DNA of 64,000 nucleotides from Gigaspora rosea (lineage: Eukaryota > Glomeromycota > Glomeromycetes > Diversisporales > Gigasporaceae), in the NCBI GenBank assembly GCA_003550325.1, contig QKWP01000073.1, forward strand, positions 202,014 through 266,013, given 5' to 3'. How positions within the stretch are numbered: the stretch's first letter is position 1; the number at the start of each line of letters is the position of its first letter. The translations under genes and the position numbers were made by a program. Positions 21,151 to 32,309 of this stretch are shown in pieces. The notes under the pieces are model-generated. The model made no database searches. It was not told the DNA's origin and was given only the letters and a program-made list of their open reading frames with translations.

Positions 21151-21801
21151 CTTCTACCACTTATTCTCAAAAAGACTTCTTGCAAATTTTGATAGCTTTG
21201 ATTGATAAATCTGAATCACTATTGTAAGTATTATAATATTTAATATTATTAGACGGTAAATTGTTGTTAAGCAATAGATTTGTGTTTGAAGTATTGTTAG
21301 TTAGTAAATTGTTGTTAAGCGATAGATTGGTATTTAAAGTATTGTTAGACAGTAAATTGTTGTTTGAAATGTTGTCAGGTGGTAAATTGTTGGAAGGTAA
21401 ATTGGTGAAAGCGTTATTAGGTGAGTTGTTAGAAAGTGTATTGTTGGAAGTATTATTAGAAAGTGTATTGTTAGAAACGTTATTATCTATTTTCAAAATT
21501 CAAAAATATATTTACTTTTTCAAATAGGTTTTTATATCTAAAAAAATTATTAATATAATAATGATGTTAATCATAAAAAAAAAATAAAAAATGTACTTAT
21601 TTATTTGTTATTTTAGTTAACTTACATGTAATAACAATTTATTGTATCTATTTAAGTAATAAAATTTAATATATGATAACATTAAAAAAGAGCGAAAGTA
21701 TACTTATCTCATTTACTGCTTATGTATAACAACAATTTGGATATCAATCTTTATATGATAAAAAAAAAGCTTAAGTATTCTTATTTCATTATTGCTTATA
21801 T

Positions 21802-22294
21802 AAGGACCCCGAACAATACATATAAAGGCTATATTGAAATTTTGAATAAAAAAGATGCTTTTTTACTAAAATGCTATATTTGAAAAGAGGTTATTGGCCA
21901 AAAGGTTATATTTAAAAGCAGATAAAAGCCTTTAATATTATGTTATTTAAAATGGATAAAATTATAAATTTTAGATAGATTATATTTAAAATTTGATAAT
22001 CAAATAAATAAATAAATAAATTTTTTTTGAAAAAATTTTTTTTAGTGAAAAAGTTTTTTTAAAAAAATTTTTTTTGAAAAAAAAATTTTTTTTGAAGAAA
22101 ATTTTTTTTGAAGAAAAACTTTTTTGGAAAAAAATAATATATAAGTTATTTGTTATATTTTTAAATAGATAAAATTATTTAAATATTAAAGCTTATATAT
22201 AAAATAAGATTAATTAGCTCTAATAAAAATTGGATAAAATTTACAAAAAGTTTATATTAAAGCCAATATAACTTTTATATGTAATGTTCGGGTT
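21802..22294. mobile_element. TIR element of about 490 bp
   Basis: Inverted ends of about 35 bp (left ATAAGGACCCCGAACAATAC, right complement ATAAGAGAACCCGAACATTA). The interior is AT-rich with runs of T and A (22020-22125). TSD not resolved. Confidence 0.7.
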
Positions 22295-23222
22295 CTCTTA
22301 TGTATAACAACAATTTATTACATCATTATGTCAATCGTTATATGATGACGGTTAGCCAACTAACCTATATTAACAATATGGTCATAATTCCAAAATTATG
22401 CTACATACTACAAACATCTAAACTTTCAAAACACGTATTGGAAAGAATCCACCAGCCATATATTAAGCTCTGCAAACAAAAAAATGGCTAGCTTGTACAG
22501 CAAATAACCAGATTATTATGCACAACAATCTAGTAAACATTAAGCCTCTCTGGTCAGAGCTTTTAATAAAATAGTTGACTTGTGTTCAGAAAAGACTTGG
22601 CAGCCACGGTCTTATAAAGAGGTTACAAGAATTCGAATTGAACAAGGTATTGCATGTGCTGGCTACCTTGACTGGACACATATCGCAGGTTTGCCAGTTT
22701 GGCTTGCTAAAATTTGGCGAAATAATCTGGCATGTTTGATCCTTTTCAAGGCAAAAAGTATGGATTGCGAAATCAATCTGTATGGAAAGGAGAAACTAGG
22801 ACAAAGACCAGGTTCACTGGATATGGAAGTCAATAAAATTTTGCCAGAAAAGGTTCTTACAAAGGCCTACTACCATCTCTTTGAACTGGGAATAGTATAT
22901 ATAGAGCAATTATTAGAAGATGATGGAAAAACCCTTCTAACATGGCTGCAAATCAAGCTACTCCGAGCAGGAAGCAAGAAGAGTAGAAAGGCTGGTTGGT
23001 TCAAATTCTTGAAAGAAAACTTAATCATAGATACAAGCATGCGCCAAATTGATACGAATTATCAAACAAAGACACTGAATAACCTCACTTCTAGATTGGT
23101 CTTTAGTAAGCTACAAGAAGATAATAGACACAAAGAAGGAATCTATTTTAAAACAAAAAACTCATCGGCAAGGTTATAAAAAAAGAGAGTAATCAGATCC
23201 TTGTGGAGCACTGGATTACAAC

Positions 23223-23441
23223 TAGAGGTCTGACTTGGTCAAAAAATAAGTATTCGAATATTCATTTGTTTAATATTTTATTATTCGAATATTTGTTCAA
23301 AAATTTTGAACGATATTCGAATATTCACTGAATATTCATTGAATATTAAATATATTTCAATTTTAAAAAATTATATAACTATCTTACTTAAATTAGCCAA
23401 TAAAATTGCAAATAAATTATTAAAAAATAAAATAAAATTAT

Positions 23442-23478
<37 letters not shown>

Positions 23479-23606
23479 AAATATTTAATGAATATATTCA
23501 GTAAAATTTTAAATATTCAAATATTCATTTAGTGAAAAATTATATATCTGAATATTGAATATTCAGTGAATATTCAGTGAATATTATTCATTGAGTCAGA
23601 CCTCTA
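23223..23606. mobile_element. 384-bp hAT-like MITE, TIR TAGAGGTCTGAC
   Basis: Perfect 8-bp TSDs ATTACAAC (23215-23222, 23607-23614). Ends TAGAGGTCTGACTTGG and, complemented, TAGAGGTCTGACTCAA. The interior is built of GAATATTCGAATATTCA repeats. Same family as 56011-56901. Confidence 0.93.
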
Positions 23607-25044
23607 ATTACAACAAAGGCCCAAAACCTCTCAACAAGGACAGCTAGTAAATGTAAGAGTTGTATACTAAATACGCTCAAAGCTAGCCCAAATTGCTTTG
23701 GCCGAATTTATAAACACAATACAATTGAAGTTTTTCTCTCATCAGAAAAGTTGGTGGAAGCAGGACACCTGCTAGTATTACCAGAAATGTTTGAAAGACC
23801 AGGTATAAAGAGTAATAAAATAGAAGGTACAGAATCAATTCTACAAGAATTGGAAACTGTGGAGAAATTGGAATTAGAGATAGTTAAAAATAGAACAAAA
23901 AATTTAAACATAGGCTTAGATTTAATAGATAGACTGTTAAAGATTTTGAATAGGGGGAAAAAATTTGGTTTTTTATACAGATAGTTCTTTGATTATAAGA
24001 GAGGAGTCAAACCCAAATATGGCACAAATGGGATTTAGTTAGGTATTAGTAGACCTAGAAAGAAACATAGCATTAGACGAATATTATAGAAAAACAAGTC
24101 TATGGTCGTCCTTAACCAAACAAGAACTTTTAGCAATTTGGTCAGCACTCCTGGTCTGTCCGAAGGGGAGTGTAGTTACAATTTGTACTGATAGTTTAGC
24201 CCTATTAATAGCATTGAAAAGGGTTGGAAACAGGTATCCAATAGCGGTTGGTACAAGAAAAAGAACTATATGATAGTCTTACAAATTGTCGAACTATGTA
24301 TGATTATACAACTTGAGCTTAATTTGCAAAAGGTTAAAGGCCATAGTGATGATATATGGAATAATAGAGCAGATCATCTGGCAAAAGCAGCAATCAGAAA
24401 TACTGCTACAAACATGGTGTCTATAGAAAACAAATCCTTGATATGCGGGGCATTATATTGGAAAGGGTTTCTGGTCGAAATGCTCACTCATGAATTTCTT
24501 AGCATACTATACAACATGAGCTTAACTTTTATATGGAGTGAAACAAAAGCCTTCAACGCAGCTAAAGTGGAGGATAAAGGAGATAACTTTTGCTAGAAAA
24601 TTTTCTAGGATAGATATAAAACCCAGCTTGGAACCAGGTGTAATTCTATTTCCAAAAGCAAAAAGGTATCAACACAGATTAAATTTCTGATAAATTTGGC
24701 TCCAACTCTTGAAGTACTACATAAGCGAAAACCGAATATCTACAACTCACCAAACTGTATCTTCTGCCAGGAAAGCGAAATCGAAACACTGGGCCATATC
24801 ACAAAATGTACTGCTTTTAAGTCAAAATAGAAAAGAATTGAAGCACTTACAGGTGAAAATGTATGGAACACGCTTACTCCAGAAGCTAAAAACAGGATCA
24901 TCCTACCTGCAATCTCCAGAATTATATTTGGAAGTGACGTAAATAGTAGAGCCAGTATCAGGTTAAACATGGCCAAAGGTTTAATAAGCCAAAAGGTAGT
25001 AGACAAGCTCAATGAATTCTTTCCAAGTTACAGAGACACTAAGG

Positions 25045-26471
25045 CAGGAACAGTGATTTTCTGTGTTTCACATAATATCACAGAATTTACATAAATATGC
25101 TTATATCACATAATTTGGTGTTTTCACCACAGAATAGCAAGCATGACAGAAGTTCTTTTTATTGGCTATTATGTCAGATGATCATCATAAAATATGATTG
25201 GCTAATGTTTATTAATACTGTAAATGGTACAGTAATTTATATGTATAATAGCTAAAATTTGGTCGTACATACGTACGTAACGTAGGTCTAAATTCGATTA
25301 AGAAATTAATTCTGTTAATATTTAACTTTAATACCCAAGAGTAAATTTTTTTGTTTCATTGCAAATTTTATTATAATTATATATATAACGATAAATAGTA
25401 AAGTACTCTTTTTTATTCTATCTTTACAATTGTTATTAGTTAATACACTATGTATTATACTTATTTTATAGTTATAAGTACGTTTACACATATGCATCTA
25501 CAAACTCTATAGTATAACTTAGCAAACTACAATAAACTATAAATTATACAATTTCTACAACTTATAAAGAACCTAAATATTTTAAAGTAAAAGATTTGTA
25601 AATGCGAGGAATATAAAATAAAAAACACAGAAAATGCTATATTGCTTTATTGTTAATACTTACATAATAACTTTTCATAATTGGCACTAAAAAAGAATAC
25701 AGTATGTATATATTAATGCTTATTACAAACATTACACCTTATAAAAGCCATGAACTTTAGAAACCTTCCGTACAGTTCAAATATAAGGCAGCTAAAGAAC
25801 GAATAACAAAACTGCAAACCTTATCTTTCTGAATCGTTACTAAAATATTAAAAAAAAATAATAATAATAATTTTATTTATATATTATTACCTGCTATAAA
25901 AAAAACTGCCTCTAATAAAAGTCCTGCAAATTACATGATCTCCGTGATGGGTCACTAAAATTTACTTGCAATACACCTAACAAACGGTCTTGCAAAGTTT
26001 CATAAAGAATGGGCAATTCCTTTGATGTGTAACCATATGACACATCCGCCTTTTATATGATTTTTATATATAAAAATCTTGTGTAACACTTATGCATATT
26101 AGAATTTCCATCATGCTAGAATAGCACATAAAGTGGCAATTTCACTGCAGAATAGCACATAATGTGGCAATTTATAAGAATTGTCACATAATTTGCCAAT
26201 TTATTAGACAAAGTCTACAGATCCAGTATCTCCTGATGTAGAATTTGAATGAACTCAAATTACGAGCAAACAAAATCCGGAAAGTTCTAAAAATTTATGT
26301 CACATAATTGCACATAAATTTGGTAAACACATCACAGAATCTCACATAATTTGGTCAAGTTACTGCAGAATCACGCATAATTTGGCAAATATAGTTCACA
26401 TCACATCACATAATTTAAATTTTGTCACCACATAATTTTGGTTTTGTCACTGCAGAAAATCACTGTCCCTG
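25045..26471. mobile_element. 1.43-kb non-autonomous hAT, TIR CAGGRACAGTGATTTTCTG
   Basis: Perfect 8-bp TSDs CACTAAGG (25037-25044, 26472-26479) and 19-bp terminal inverted repeats starting CAGG and ending CCTG. Subterminal sequence repeats TCACATAATTTGG-type motifs many times (25060-25140, 26290-26450). No transposase coding region seen. Confidence 0.93.
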
Positions 26472-27057
26472 CACTAAGGTTGCTATAATGGCAGTTCTCC
26501 AGGGTTATTGGAATCATTTTTATGAGGACATTTAGAAAAGAGATGTGAACAAATAATTGATTAGAAAAAAAGACTAGGGATAACAAAACAGTCAAAACAA
26601 CCAGAATCTTGCAGGTTTACTAATGAGAAAGTCGCCACATAGGCGCAGAGGAATATTAAGAAAGGAGTAGGAGTAGGATCAAGTAAACATACAAAACATA
26701 AAACTCCCAACTCGATAGTAGGACAGAAGAAAGGGAAAAGTGACATTTCATTGTTAAATATAAACCATGCAACATTAGTTGCAATAGAAAACTTTATAAA
26801 ACTGGTAGGAAACCCTACTAGTATGGTCTTGATAGTATTTTGACGTTGAAACCCAACTTCCAGAAGTTGGTGCGACAGGTCATATTTGGGCCTCGAAGCA
26901 GCCGAATAAGGTTAGGCTTATATATTCTTCTTAGATATAAATTATGTAATTAACCTAGTTAAGCACTAGTGAGACAGTCAAAGAATAAAAAAAAATCGTT
27001 ATATGATGAAAAAAAAGAGCGAAAGTATACTTATCTCATTTTTGCTTTGAATGTAAT

Positions 27058-27462
27058 TTAGTGATTTGAGCCGGTTAGGCTATAATCGGTTCAACTGGTC
27101 TTGATGAAATATAAGTAACATTATAGAAGAGCAAAAGTTATGAAAAGTTCTGAAAAGAAAATAAATGAACATAGTAGAATGAGGGAAGTACTATTTATTA
27201 CGTATTTTCAAGAGAGAGAAGAGGATTAGCAGTTTATCACGTCTATATATTATATATAAAAATTATGATTGCCTGCTAATTAGATCACAGAGGAGGAGGT
27301 GGTATAACCTTCTATAAAAATAAATTACGTAATAAACGGCTCTTTCCTAAGGGGCCGAGAATTCTCGAAAGTAAACATGAAATAATCAGTTGAGTCAGTT
27401 AATACCAAATATTTCAGTTCGGTTAATCAATTAAGAAAAATTTTCTCAGTTCAAATTATTAA
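27058..27462. mobile_element. TIR element with GGTTAA/CCGGTT motifs (copy A)
   Basis: Ends TTAGTGATTTGAGCCGG and, complemented, TTAATAATTTGAACTGAG. Flanks TGTAAT / TATAAT (5 of 6). Inverted relative to 47412-47742, with shared internal words. Confidence 0.7.
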
Positions 27463-28368
27463 TATAATTACAATTTACTATTATTACGCAATAATATTCT
27501 GAAATTTGAAATGTATTATAATGCTAGTTTTTCTATAAAGTTATAAAAAATTACATATTACGCTTTGTTTTGATTGAAGAAAGAATATTCACTTAAGTTG
27601 ACATAATTCGATATTAATCAATAGAATTGATTGAAATTGCTTAAACTATCTTCTCCCTGCTACATTCTTTGTTTTCTTTTTATACCAATTTTTTTTTATA
27701 ATCGATACATTACTCTAATATACTTTTCTTTTTTTCTTTTATTGTCTTTTGCCTATCTCATTTCCTTTTTATTTTTTTTTAAATCCGAAGAACAGAATTC
27801 TGTTCAGGTTTTGGTGTCCTAGTATTCCTTTTATTTTTATTTTTTTCGTTATTTTCTGCTTCATTTTGTTATTTTTTATTTCTTCTTTTTCTCTATTTTT
27901 TAAAATGCGTTGGCAGTGCATTAGCAAAAAAAATATGCATAAACCTCCATAAGTTTTTACGCAGAAGTAAACTTGCAAAAAACTTACGATTAGTTTAGAG
28001 TATAATGTAGGAGTAATAATTATAAAAGTTTATGCTATAGTAACTTCGGAGTATTACGAAGGTGTAATAATTACGAACTTTTATGGCATAGTAAATTCGA
28101 AATATAGCAAAAATATTATGAACAACAAACATTAAAAACTTGCAAAAACTGGCAAAAACTGGTGTAAATCAATAATATATTACGATATTACGATCAATTA
28201 ATAATTAATTAATAATAAAATTTACATAATCATGGTTTTTGCAAATTTTTTAAACGTTTTACAGATTTTTGCATGTTTTCGCATATTTTCGCATATTTTT
28301 ATAAGATTTCGCAATTTAATATAAAATTTTATATTTTTTATTTATTATTATTATTATACATTATATTT
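27463..28368. other. AT-rich, no gene seen
   Basis: T-rich frames at 27631-27978 are composition artefacts. From 28050 the GCAAAAACTGGCAAAAACT and TTTTCGCATATTTTCGCAT stretches are short local repeats. Confidence 0.5.
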
Positions 28369-28719
28369 TAATTTAAGAATTTAACTACAAATAACCGGCG
28401 GTGATCATTACCGGTATGTAATTAACCAATAACGATAAAACAAAAAAAAGTTCATTTCATTTACTTTAGGGTTAGGGTGAGGCCTGGGATTTTAGCAGGG
28501 TGTCTGATATATACAAAATTTAGTAAGGAATTTTTTTTGTTAGAATGTCAAAGGTAGTTTCATAGACGAATTCTTGAGATATTAGCATTTTTTTAAAAAA
28601 ATCTTTATTTTTGTTACACAAACTGATTTGCACGTTACACCTGATCCTGCAAATTTGTTGGTTAATTACACACCGGTGATGATCACCGCCGATTATAGTT
28701 AGTAAAATTCTTAATTTAA
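28369..28719. mobile_element. 350-bp MITE with TIRs of about 60 bp
   Basis: Left TTAAGAATTTAACTACAAAT then CCGGCGGTGATCATTACCGG; the right end complements it (CGGCGGTGATCATCACCGGT, GTGTAATTAACC). Interior includes a dispersed repeat shared with 62385-62540 and 63025-63220. TSD not clear. Confidence 0.82.
28466..28655. repeat. Dispersed repeat, copy 1 of 3
   Basis: Contains TTAGGGTTAGGGTGAGGCCT, a GTTAGAATGTCAAAG..GGTTTCATA-type block and GTTACACCTGATCCT. Related copies at 62385-62540 and 63025-63220. Confidence 0.7.
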
Positions 28720-29074
28720 TATATATTTTTAATCAATATTATATATTTTATTATTAGCTAGTATGTTTTAATAAATAACCAATCAGCGTGAGATTCGTGA
28801 TCATCACATCAGAAATAAATCTGCCCATATCAGATATGGATATCTGTGTGTTAACAATTCTGAATTCTGATTGAATAGATCAGGTATAACTTTAAAAAAA
28901 CAATCAAAATAATAGAAAACTGACGCTTATTGGCTAGATTAGGTGAAACATAAAAAAAATTTTGTCCTTTTGGGGTTCCCAGTTTCCTAGTATATAACAA
29001 TTTTTGACTTTATAGAACTATACAAATTTATAATAAGATATACTTGCATATACTTGCTGATGGTATAAAAGATA
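28720..29074. other. AT-rich, no gene seen
   Basis: No open frame with a domain. GATATC/CAGATATGGATATCTG palindromes occur near 28830. Confidence 0.4.
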
Positions 29075-29078
29075 TTAA

Positions 29079-29452
29079 TTACCAATCCGGATAAGATCGG
29101 TACTATAGCTATATTATTACCATATTTGGAATTGGGGATAAACAAATATATAAACAATATATTAGTAAATCTGTTTTAGGCCTAATAAAAAGTTTTTTTT
29201 GTACTAAGTAAATATTATTTTTTGATATAAGTAAAGTTGTAGAGCAGGTTCTTGTGCATCTACTAGTAAATTTTCATTAAAATCGGACTAGTAGATAAGA
29301 AGATATGAGTAAAAATGTCTTTAAAATTCTTTAAATCATATAAAAATTTTATATATACAGGCCTGATCCAGATTTTGTACTACCTTGTTTATATATTTGT
29401 TTTGCCCCAATTCTAAATATAGAAATATTACCGATCTTATCTGGATTGGCAA
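29079..29452. mobile_element. 374-bp MITE with TTAA target sites
   Basis: Imperfect inverted ends of about 65-75 bp (TTACCAATCCGGATAAGATC / TTGCCAATCCAGATAAGATC). Flanked by TTAA on both sides (29075-29078, 29453-29456), the piggyBac-type target. Contains a GTTGTAGAGCA..TTCTTGTG block repeated at 40755. Confidence 0.82.
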
Positions 29453-29535
29453 TTAAAGAATTTGAAAAAATGATTTAGAAAAAAAACACGTCTTACAGAC
29501 AAATCTTTATAAATTATCATTTTTTAATGATTTAT

Positions 29536-29674
29536 GTACATCAAGCGAATTCCGACTTATAAATTCAACGCTTAATTCCAACGAAAAAATTGAATAATGT
29601 AAAATCAACTTCCGAACTCTTAAATGATATAATTCGAATTAAAGTATTGGGTTTGGAATTTCGCTTGATGTTAC
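29536..29674. mobile_element. 139-bp short TIR element upstream of the Sel1-kinase gene
   Basis: Ends GTACATCAAGCGAATTCC and, complemented, GTAACATCAAGCGAAATTCC. It ends about 55 bp before the candidate start codon of the next gene, so it may lie in its promoter. Confidence 0.7.
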
Positions 29675-29730
29675 CTATAAAAAGTTGTACCACTCAATAA
29701 TGATGCAAAACTCTGTAAAAAGTAATACTC

Positions 29731-31547
29731 TTGTATTTAAATTATATAAATGGTGAATTCAGATTTTTGTTTTTTTTCTCATATTTAAAATATAAAATGA
29801 GTTATAAAAAATTTGTTAAAAAGGTTAGATTCATTTATTGTCAAAAATGTGCAGAGATGGGAAATGTCAAATCAACATTGTACGTTGGTAACTGTTATTA
29901 CCAAGGGTCAGGAGTTGAAAAAGATGATTCTAAAGCATTCATTTATTTTAAGAAATCTGCTGACATGGGGCATCGTATTGGAATGAATAATGTTGGAAAA
30001 CATTATCGATTTGAAGAAGGGGTTGCAAAGGATGAAAACATGGCATTGTCTTATTATCAAAAAGCTTCAGAAATGGGAGATTTTTGTTCAATTTATAATC
30101 TCAGAGAATGCTATCAGTATGGAACTAGTGTTAAAAAGGATTTAAAGCAAGCCTTTGAATTTTATTTAAAATCAGCTAAACTGGATCATGTTTTGGGAAT
30201 AAAAAAAGTTGGATATTGTTATCGAAACGGTATTGGAACAAAAAAGGATTTAAAAGAAGCAGAGCATTGGTTTCGAATGTAAGTTTTTTTTTTAAAAAAA
30301 ATATTTTTTGATTAGAATGTTAACTATTAATATAATTAACAGGGAGAAAACCAAATTTCAAGGTATTTTTTTTTAGTTTTTCTGTATTTTGACAAATTTT
30401 TATTGCAAATCTTTATATTTATTGATTTAATAATATAATAATAATAGAAATAAAGAAATTTACATATTCTAATATTGATGAAAACGTGAAAAAAATATTG
30501 AACGACGAAAAGTATCAATTGTTATGGATTCTGTATAACAAACTTGAAGATATTAAAGAAATTGGGAAGGGAGATTTGCAACTGTTTATCATACTAAATG
30601 TCTAATTAATTATAAGAAAAAATATTGTATTTATAACAATTATTCATTTGCAATTAAAAAAATTCATGGTCAAGATTTTTTTGACGAGGTAAATTTATTG
30701 AGTTTTGTTTAAAACTTAAATTTATGACTAATATATATATATTTTAAAGTTAAAAGCATTTTGCAATATCGGATATAAAAATCTATCGTTCTTGAAATGC
30801 TACGGACTATCGAGAGATGATTTAGAAAACTACATGATTATTTTGGAATATGCAGAAAAAGGATCTTTACGTAATAATCTTTATAAAGTATCACAAATGA
30901 AATGGGCAAAAAAAATAAATTTATTAAGTTGCATAACATCAGATTTTGAAGCAATTTATTCACAAGGAATAGAACATCGAGATCTTCATAGCGGAAACAT
31001 TTTGCAAGACGAATTGGATAATGCTTATATCACAAATTTGGGGCTCACTAATACAAAGAATGAAGTGTGCAGAATTTTACCTTACATGGCGCCAGAGGTT
31101 TTACAAGGTAAACCATATACTCAAACAGCAGATGTTTATTCTTTAGGTATCATTATAGCAGAAATATCTACGGGAAAAATAGCTTTCGATGGTTATGATT
31201 TTAATACCAAATTTGCGGTAAAAATTTGTTGTGGATTACAACTAGAATTTACATCTGGTATACCTAATTGTTATATTAATTTAGCCAAGCGATGTATGAA
31301 TTTAGAACCAAAAAAACGACCTACTATTCTAGCTGTTAATGGTTTAATTACTTATTGGATTGAAGAAATTGGAATCTTTGATGGTGAAAATGACATTAAA
31401 AAAGAATTTTTAGAAGCTGATAAAATTAAGCCTATGGTTGAGTCACAAAAGCATTCGAAAAATATATATGTTAGTAAACCTATCAATATACAAGAAATAT
31501 CGAAAAGTTTAGAACAGAACCTAAATAATATACGAGGTTATATTTGA
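29731..31547 (+). CDS. Sel1-repeat / kinase-like fusion protein, probably inactive
   Basis: Exon 1 (29731-30278) encodes about four 36-residue Sel1 repeats (GNCYYQGSGVEKDDSKAF; GYCYRNGIGTKKDLKEAE). GT-AG introns lead to a 20-bp exon (30343-30362), exon 3 (30448-30688) and exon 4 (30750-31547), in phase. Exon 3 carries an N-lobe preamble (YSNIDENVKKILNDEKYQLL) and AIKKIHGQDFFDE (Lys). Exon 4 carries HRDLHSGN, MAPEVL and ADVYSLGII. Two lesions are seen: the glycine loop reads GGGAAGGGAGATTT, one G short of IGKGGF, shifting frame near 30572; and the DFG position is NLG (AAT for GAT). Start uncertain: Met at 29731 or 29797. Likely a tyrosine-kinase-like-family pseudokinase, or a pseudogene. Confidence 0.82.
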
Positions 31548-31723
31548 GTAACTTAGTAAAAAAAAAAGTTTTTTGCTACTATTTTTATATTGATATGTAT
31601 TATCCATATTTCAAATATTAAATATCATGTTATTATTTATCTCTTTTATTAAAAAATACGAGTATTTATCATTTGGGCTAATTTTTGCAATTGTACTAAA
31701 ACAGATATAATGATAATGGGTAG

Positions 31724-32034
31724 CCATCAATTAATCGACAATTACTTCACCGACATAACATTTCACCGACAATTATTCACTGACACGTTCATTTTACTAA
31801 CAGTTTATTTCACCGAAGCTCATTTTATCGACAAAGTAATTGTGGTCATTGTCGTTAGGATCAGGGTAGAATTAGGTAGAATAAGGGCTAAAGTTAGAGT
31901 GCTTTTTGAAAAAAAAACTTGTCAGTGAAATAAACTTTGGTGATACAAACTGTCAGTAAAATGAACTTGTCGGTGAGTATTTGTTGGTAAAATGTTATGT
32001 CGGTGAAGTGATTGTCGGCGAAATAATACGAACA
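31724..32034. repeat. TTCACCGACA motif array in inverted arms
   Basis: Left arm repeats TTCACCGACA-like words about every 17-22 bp six times; the right arm carries the complement in reverse order. Same family at 41092-41285 and 46305-46800. Confidence 0.78.
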
Positions 32035-32047
32035 CAGATATAATTAT

Positions 32048-32292
32048 ACTTGCTGGCAAAACACAGACAAATCCCAAATTCAAAAAAAACAATTGCTATT
32101 TGTAAAAAATTAAATCAAAAAAGTAGGCCTAAAATCTTGCAAATATGTTATCTATAACAATAAGAATATCTACTATTTGTTTAAACAAAGATTATTAATA
32201 AAGTTTTTAAGAAATTAATTTGTGATGTATTTGGGATTTGGGCGCAGACAAATCTCAAACTATAGTAATTTGGGATTTTGCCAACATGTATA
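32048..32292. mobile_element. TATACATG-ended MITE, inverted copy
   Basis: Ends TACTTGCTGGCAAAACAC and, complemented, TACATGTTGGCAAAATCCC. Matches 61633-61895 in opposite orientation. Flanked by TA. Confidence 0.75.
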
Positions 32293-32309
32293 GATATAAT
32301 TTGACACCT

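Larger units (their letters stand above)
19140..21527 (-). pseudogene. Candidate multi-exon gene of unknown function, damaged
   Basis: Several minus-strand stretches look like exons. 21496-21167 is Asn/Ser-rich (repeats of SNN and LNNN). 21185-20946 is Arg/Ser-rich (SSSRSVEHDRS). About 20530-20400 reads HKLGDDISEIKNNLKHLKG. 20323-20149 reads NQTKLKKALREFINKNFTEF to a stop. 19748-19318 reads VVQFESVQLQKAALLKSNTA, then with a frame change KCFHALFEQKIKGVFW and YHCAFTLAVRDILLNS. A 239-bp MITE (19709-19947) interrupts the last of these; removing it with one TSD restores a continuous frame. The stretches may belong to two genes. No known domain. Confidence 0.35.
22349..26870 (+). pseudogene. LINE ORF2 C-terminal remnant with RNase H and zinc finger
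   Basis: 22349-23179 matches the post-RT region of the 5' LINE (QLTYINNMVIIPKLCYILQT; IYGKEKLGQRP-type linker; YIEQLLEDDGKTLLTWLQ). RNase H follows at about 23970-24390 with all expected acids: YTDSS (Asp), LTKQELLAIW (Glu), TICTDSLALL (Asp) and KVKGHSDDIWNNRADHLAKA (His, Asp). It is broken by a TAG at 24040 and a frameshift near 24265. A zinc-finger-like CIFC...GHITKC lies at about 24766-24820. After the hAT, AIMAVLQGYWNHFYEDI continues the tail. Nonfunctional. Confidence 0.88.
22349..26994 (+). mobile_element. 5'-truncated LINE copy with 15-bp TSD and two nested insertions
   Basis: Begins inside ORF2 after the reverse transcriptase and ends in AAAGAATAAAAAAAAA. Flanked by perfect 15-bp repeats ATCGTTATATGATGA (22334-22348 and 26995-27009). 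Removing the MITE (23223-23606) and hAT (25045-26471) with one TSD copy each leaves about 2.8 kb of LINE. Confidence 0.93.
21690..27050. repeat. Minisatellite of about 85 bp, split by two insertions
   Basis: Unit 1 starts at about 21692 (AGCGAAAGTATACTTATCTC ... TATATGATAAAAAAAA). Unit 2 begins at 21769 and is broken by the TIR element at 21802-22294 and then by the LINE at 22349-26994. A third unit (AGCGAAAGTATACTTATCTC) resumes at 27018. Continuity across the insertions supports their boundaries. Confidence 0.75.

Noticed and set aside
21167..21527. Plus-strand 88-codon frame opposite the Asn-rich frame
   Set aside because: It is the complement of a low-complexity AAT/AAC-rich exon and gives Leu/Val repeats only.
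27631..27978. Overlapping frames on both strands as small membrane proteins
   Set aside because: Poly-T/poly-A composition yields Phe/Leu or Lys-rich frames on both strands with no codon signal or homology.
28466..28485. TTAGGGTTAGGG (also near 62222 and 33945) as telomeric repeat
   Set aside because: Only two units, embedded in a dispersed repeat that recurs elsewhere in the window; no array.
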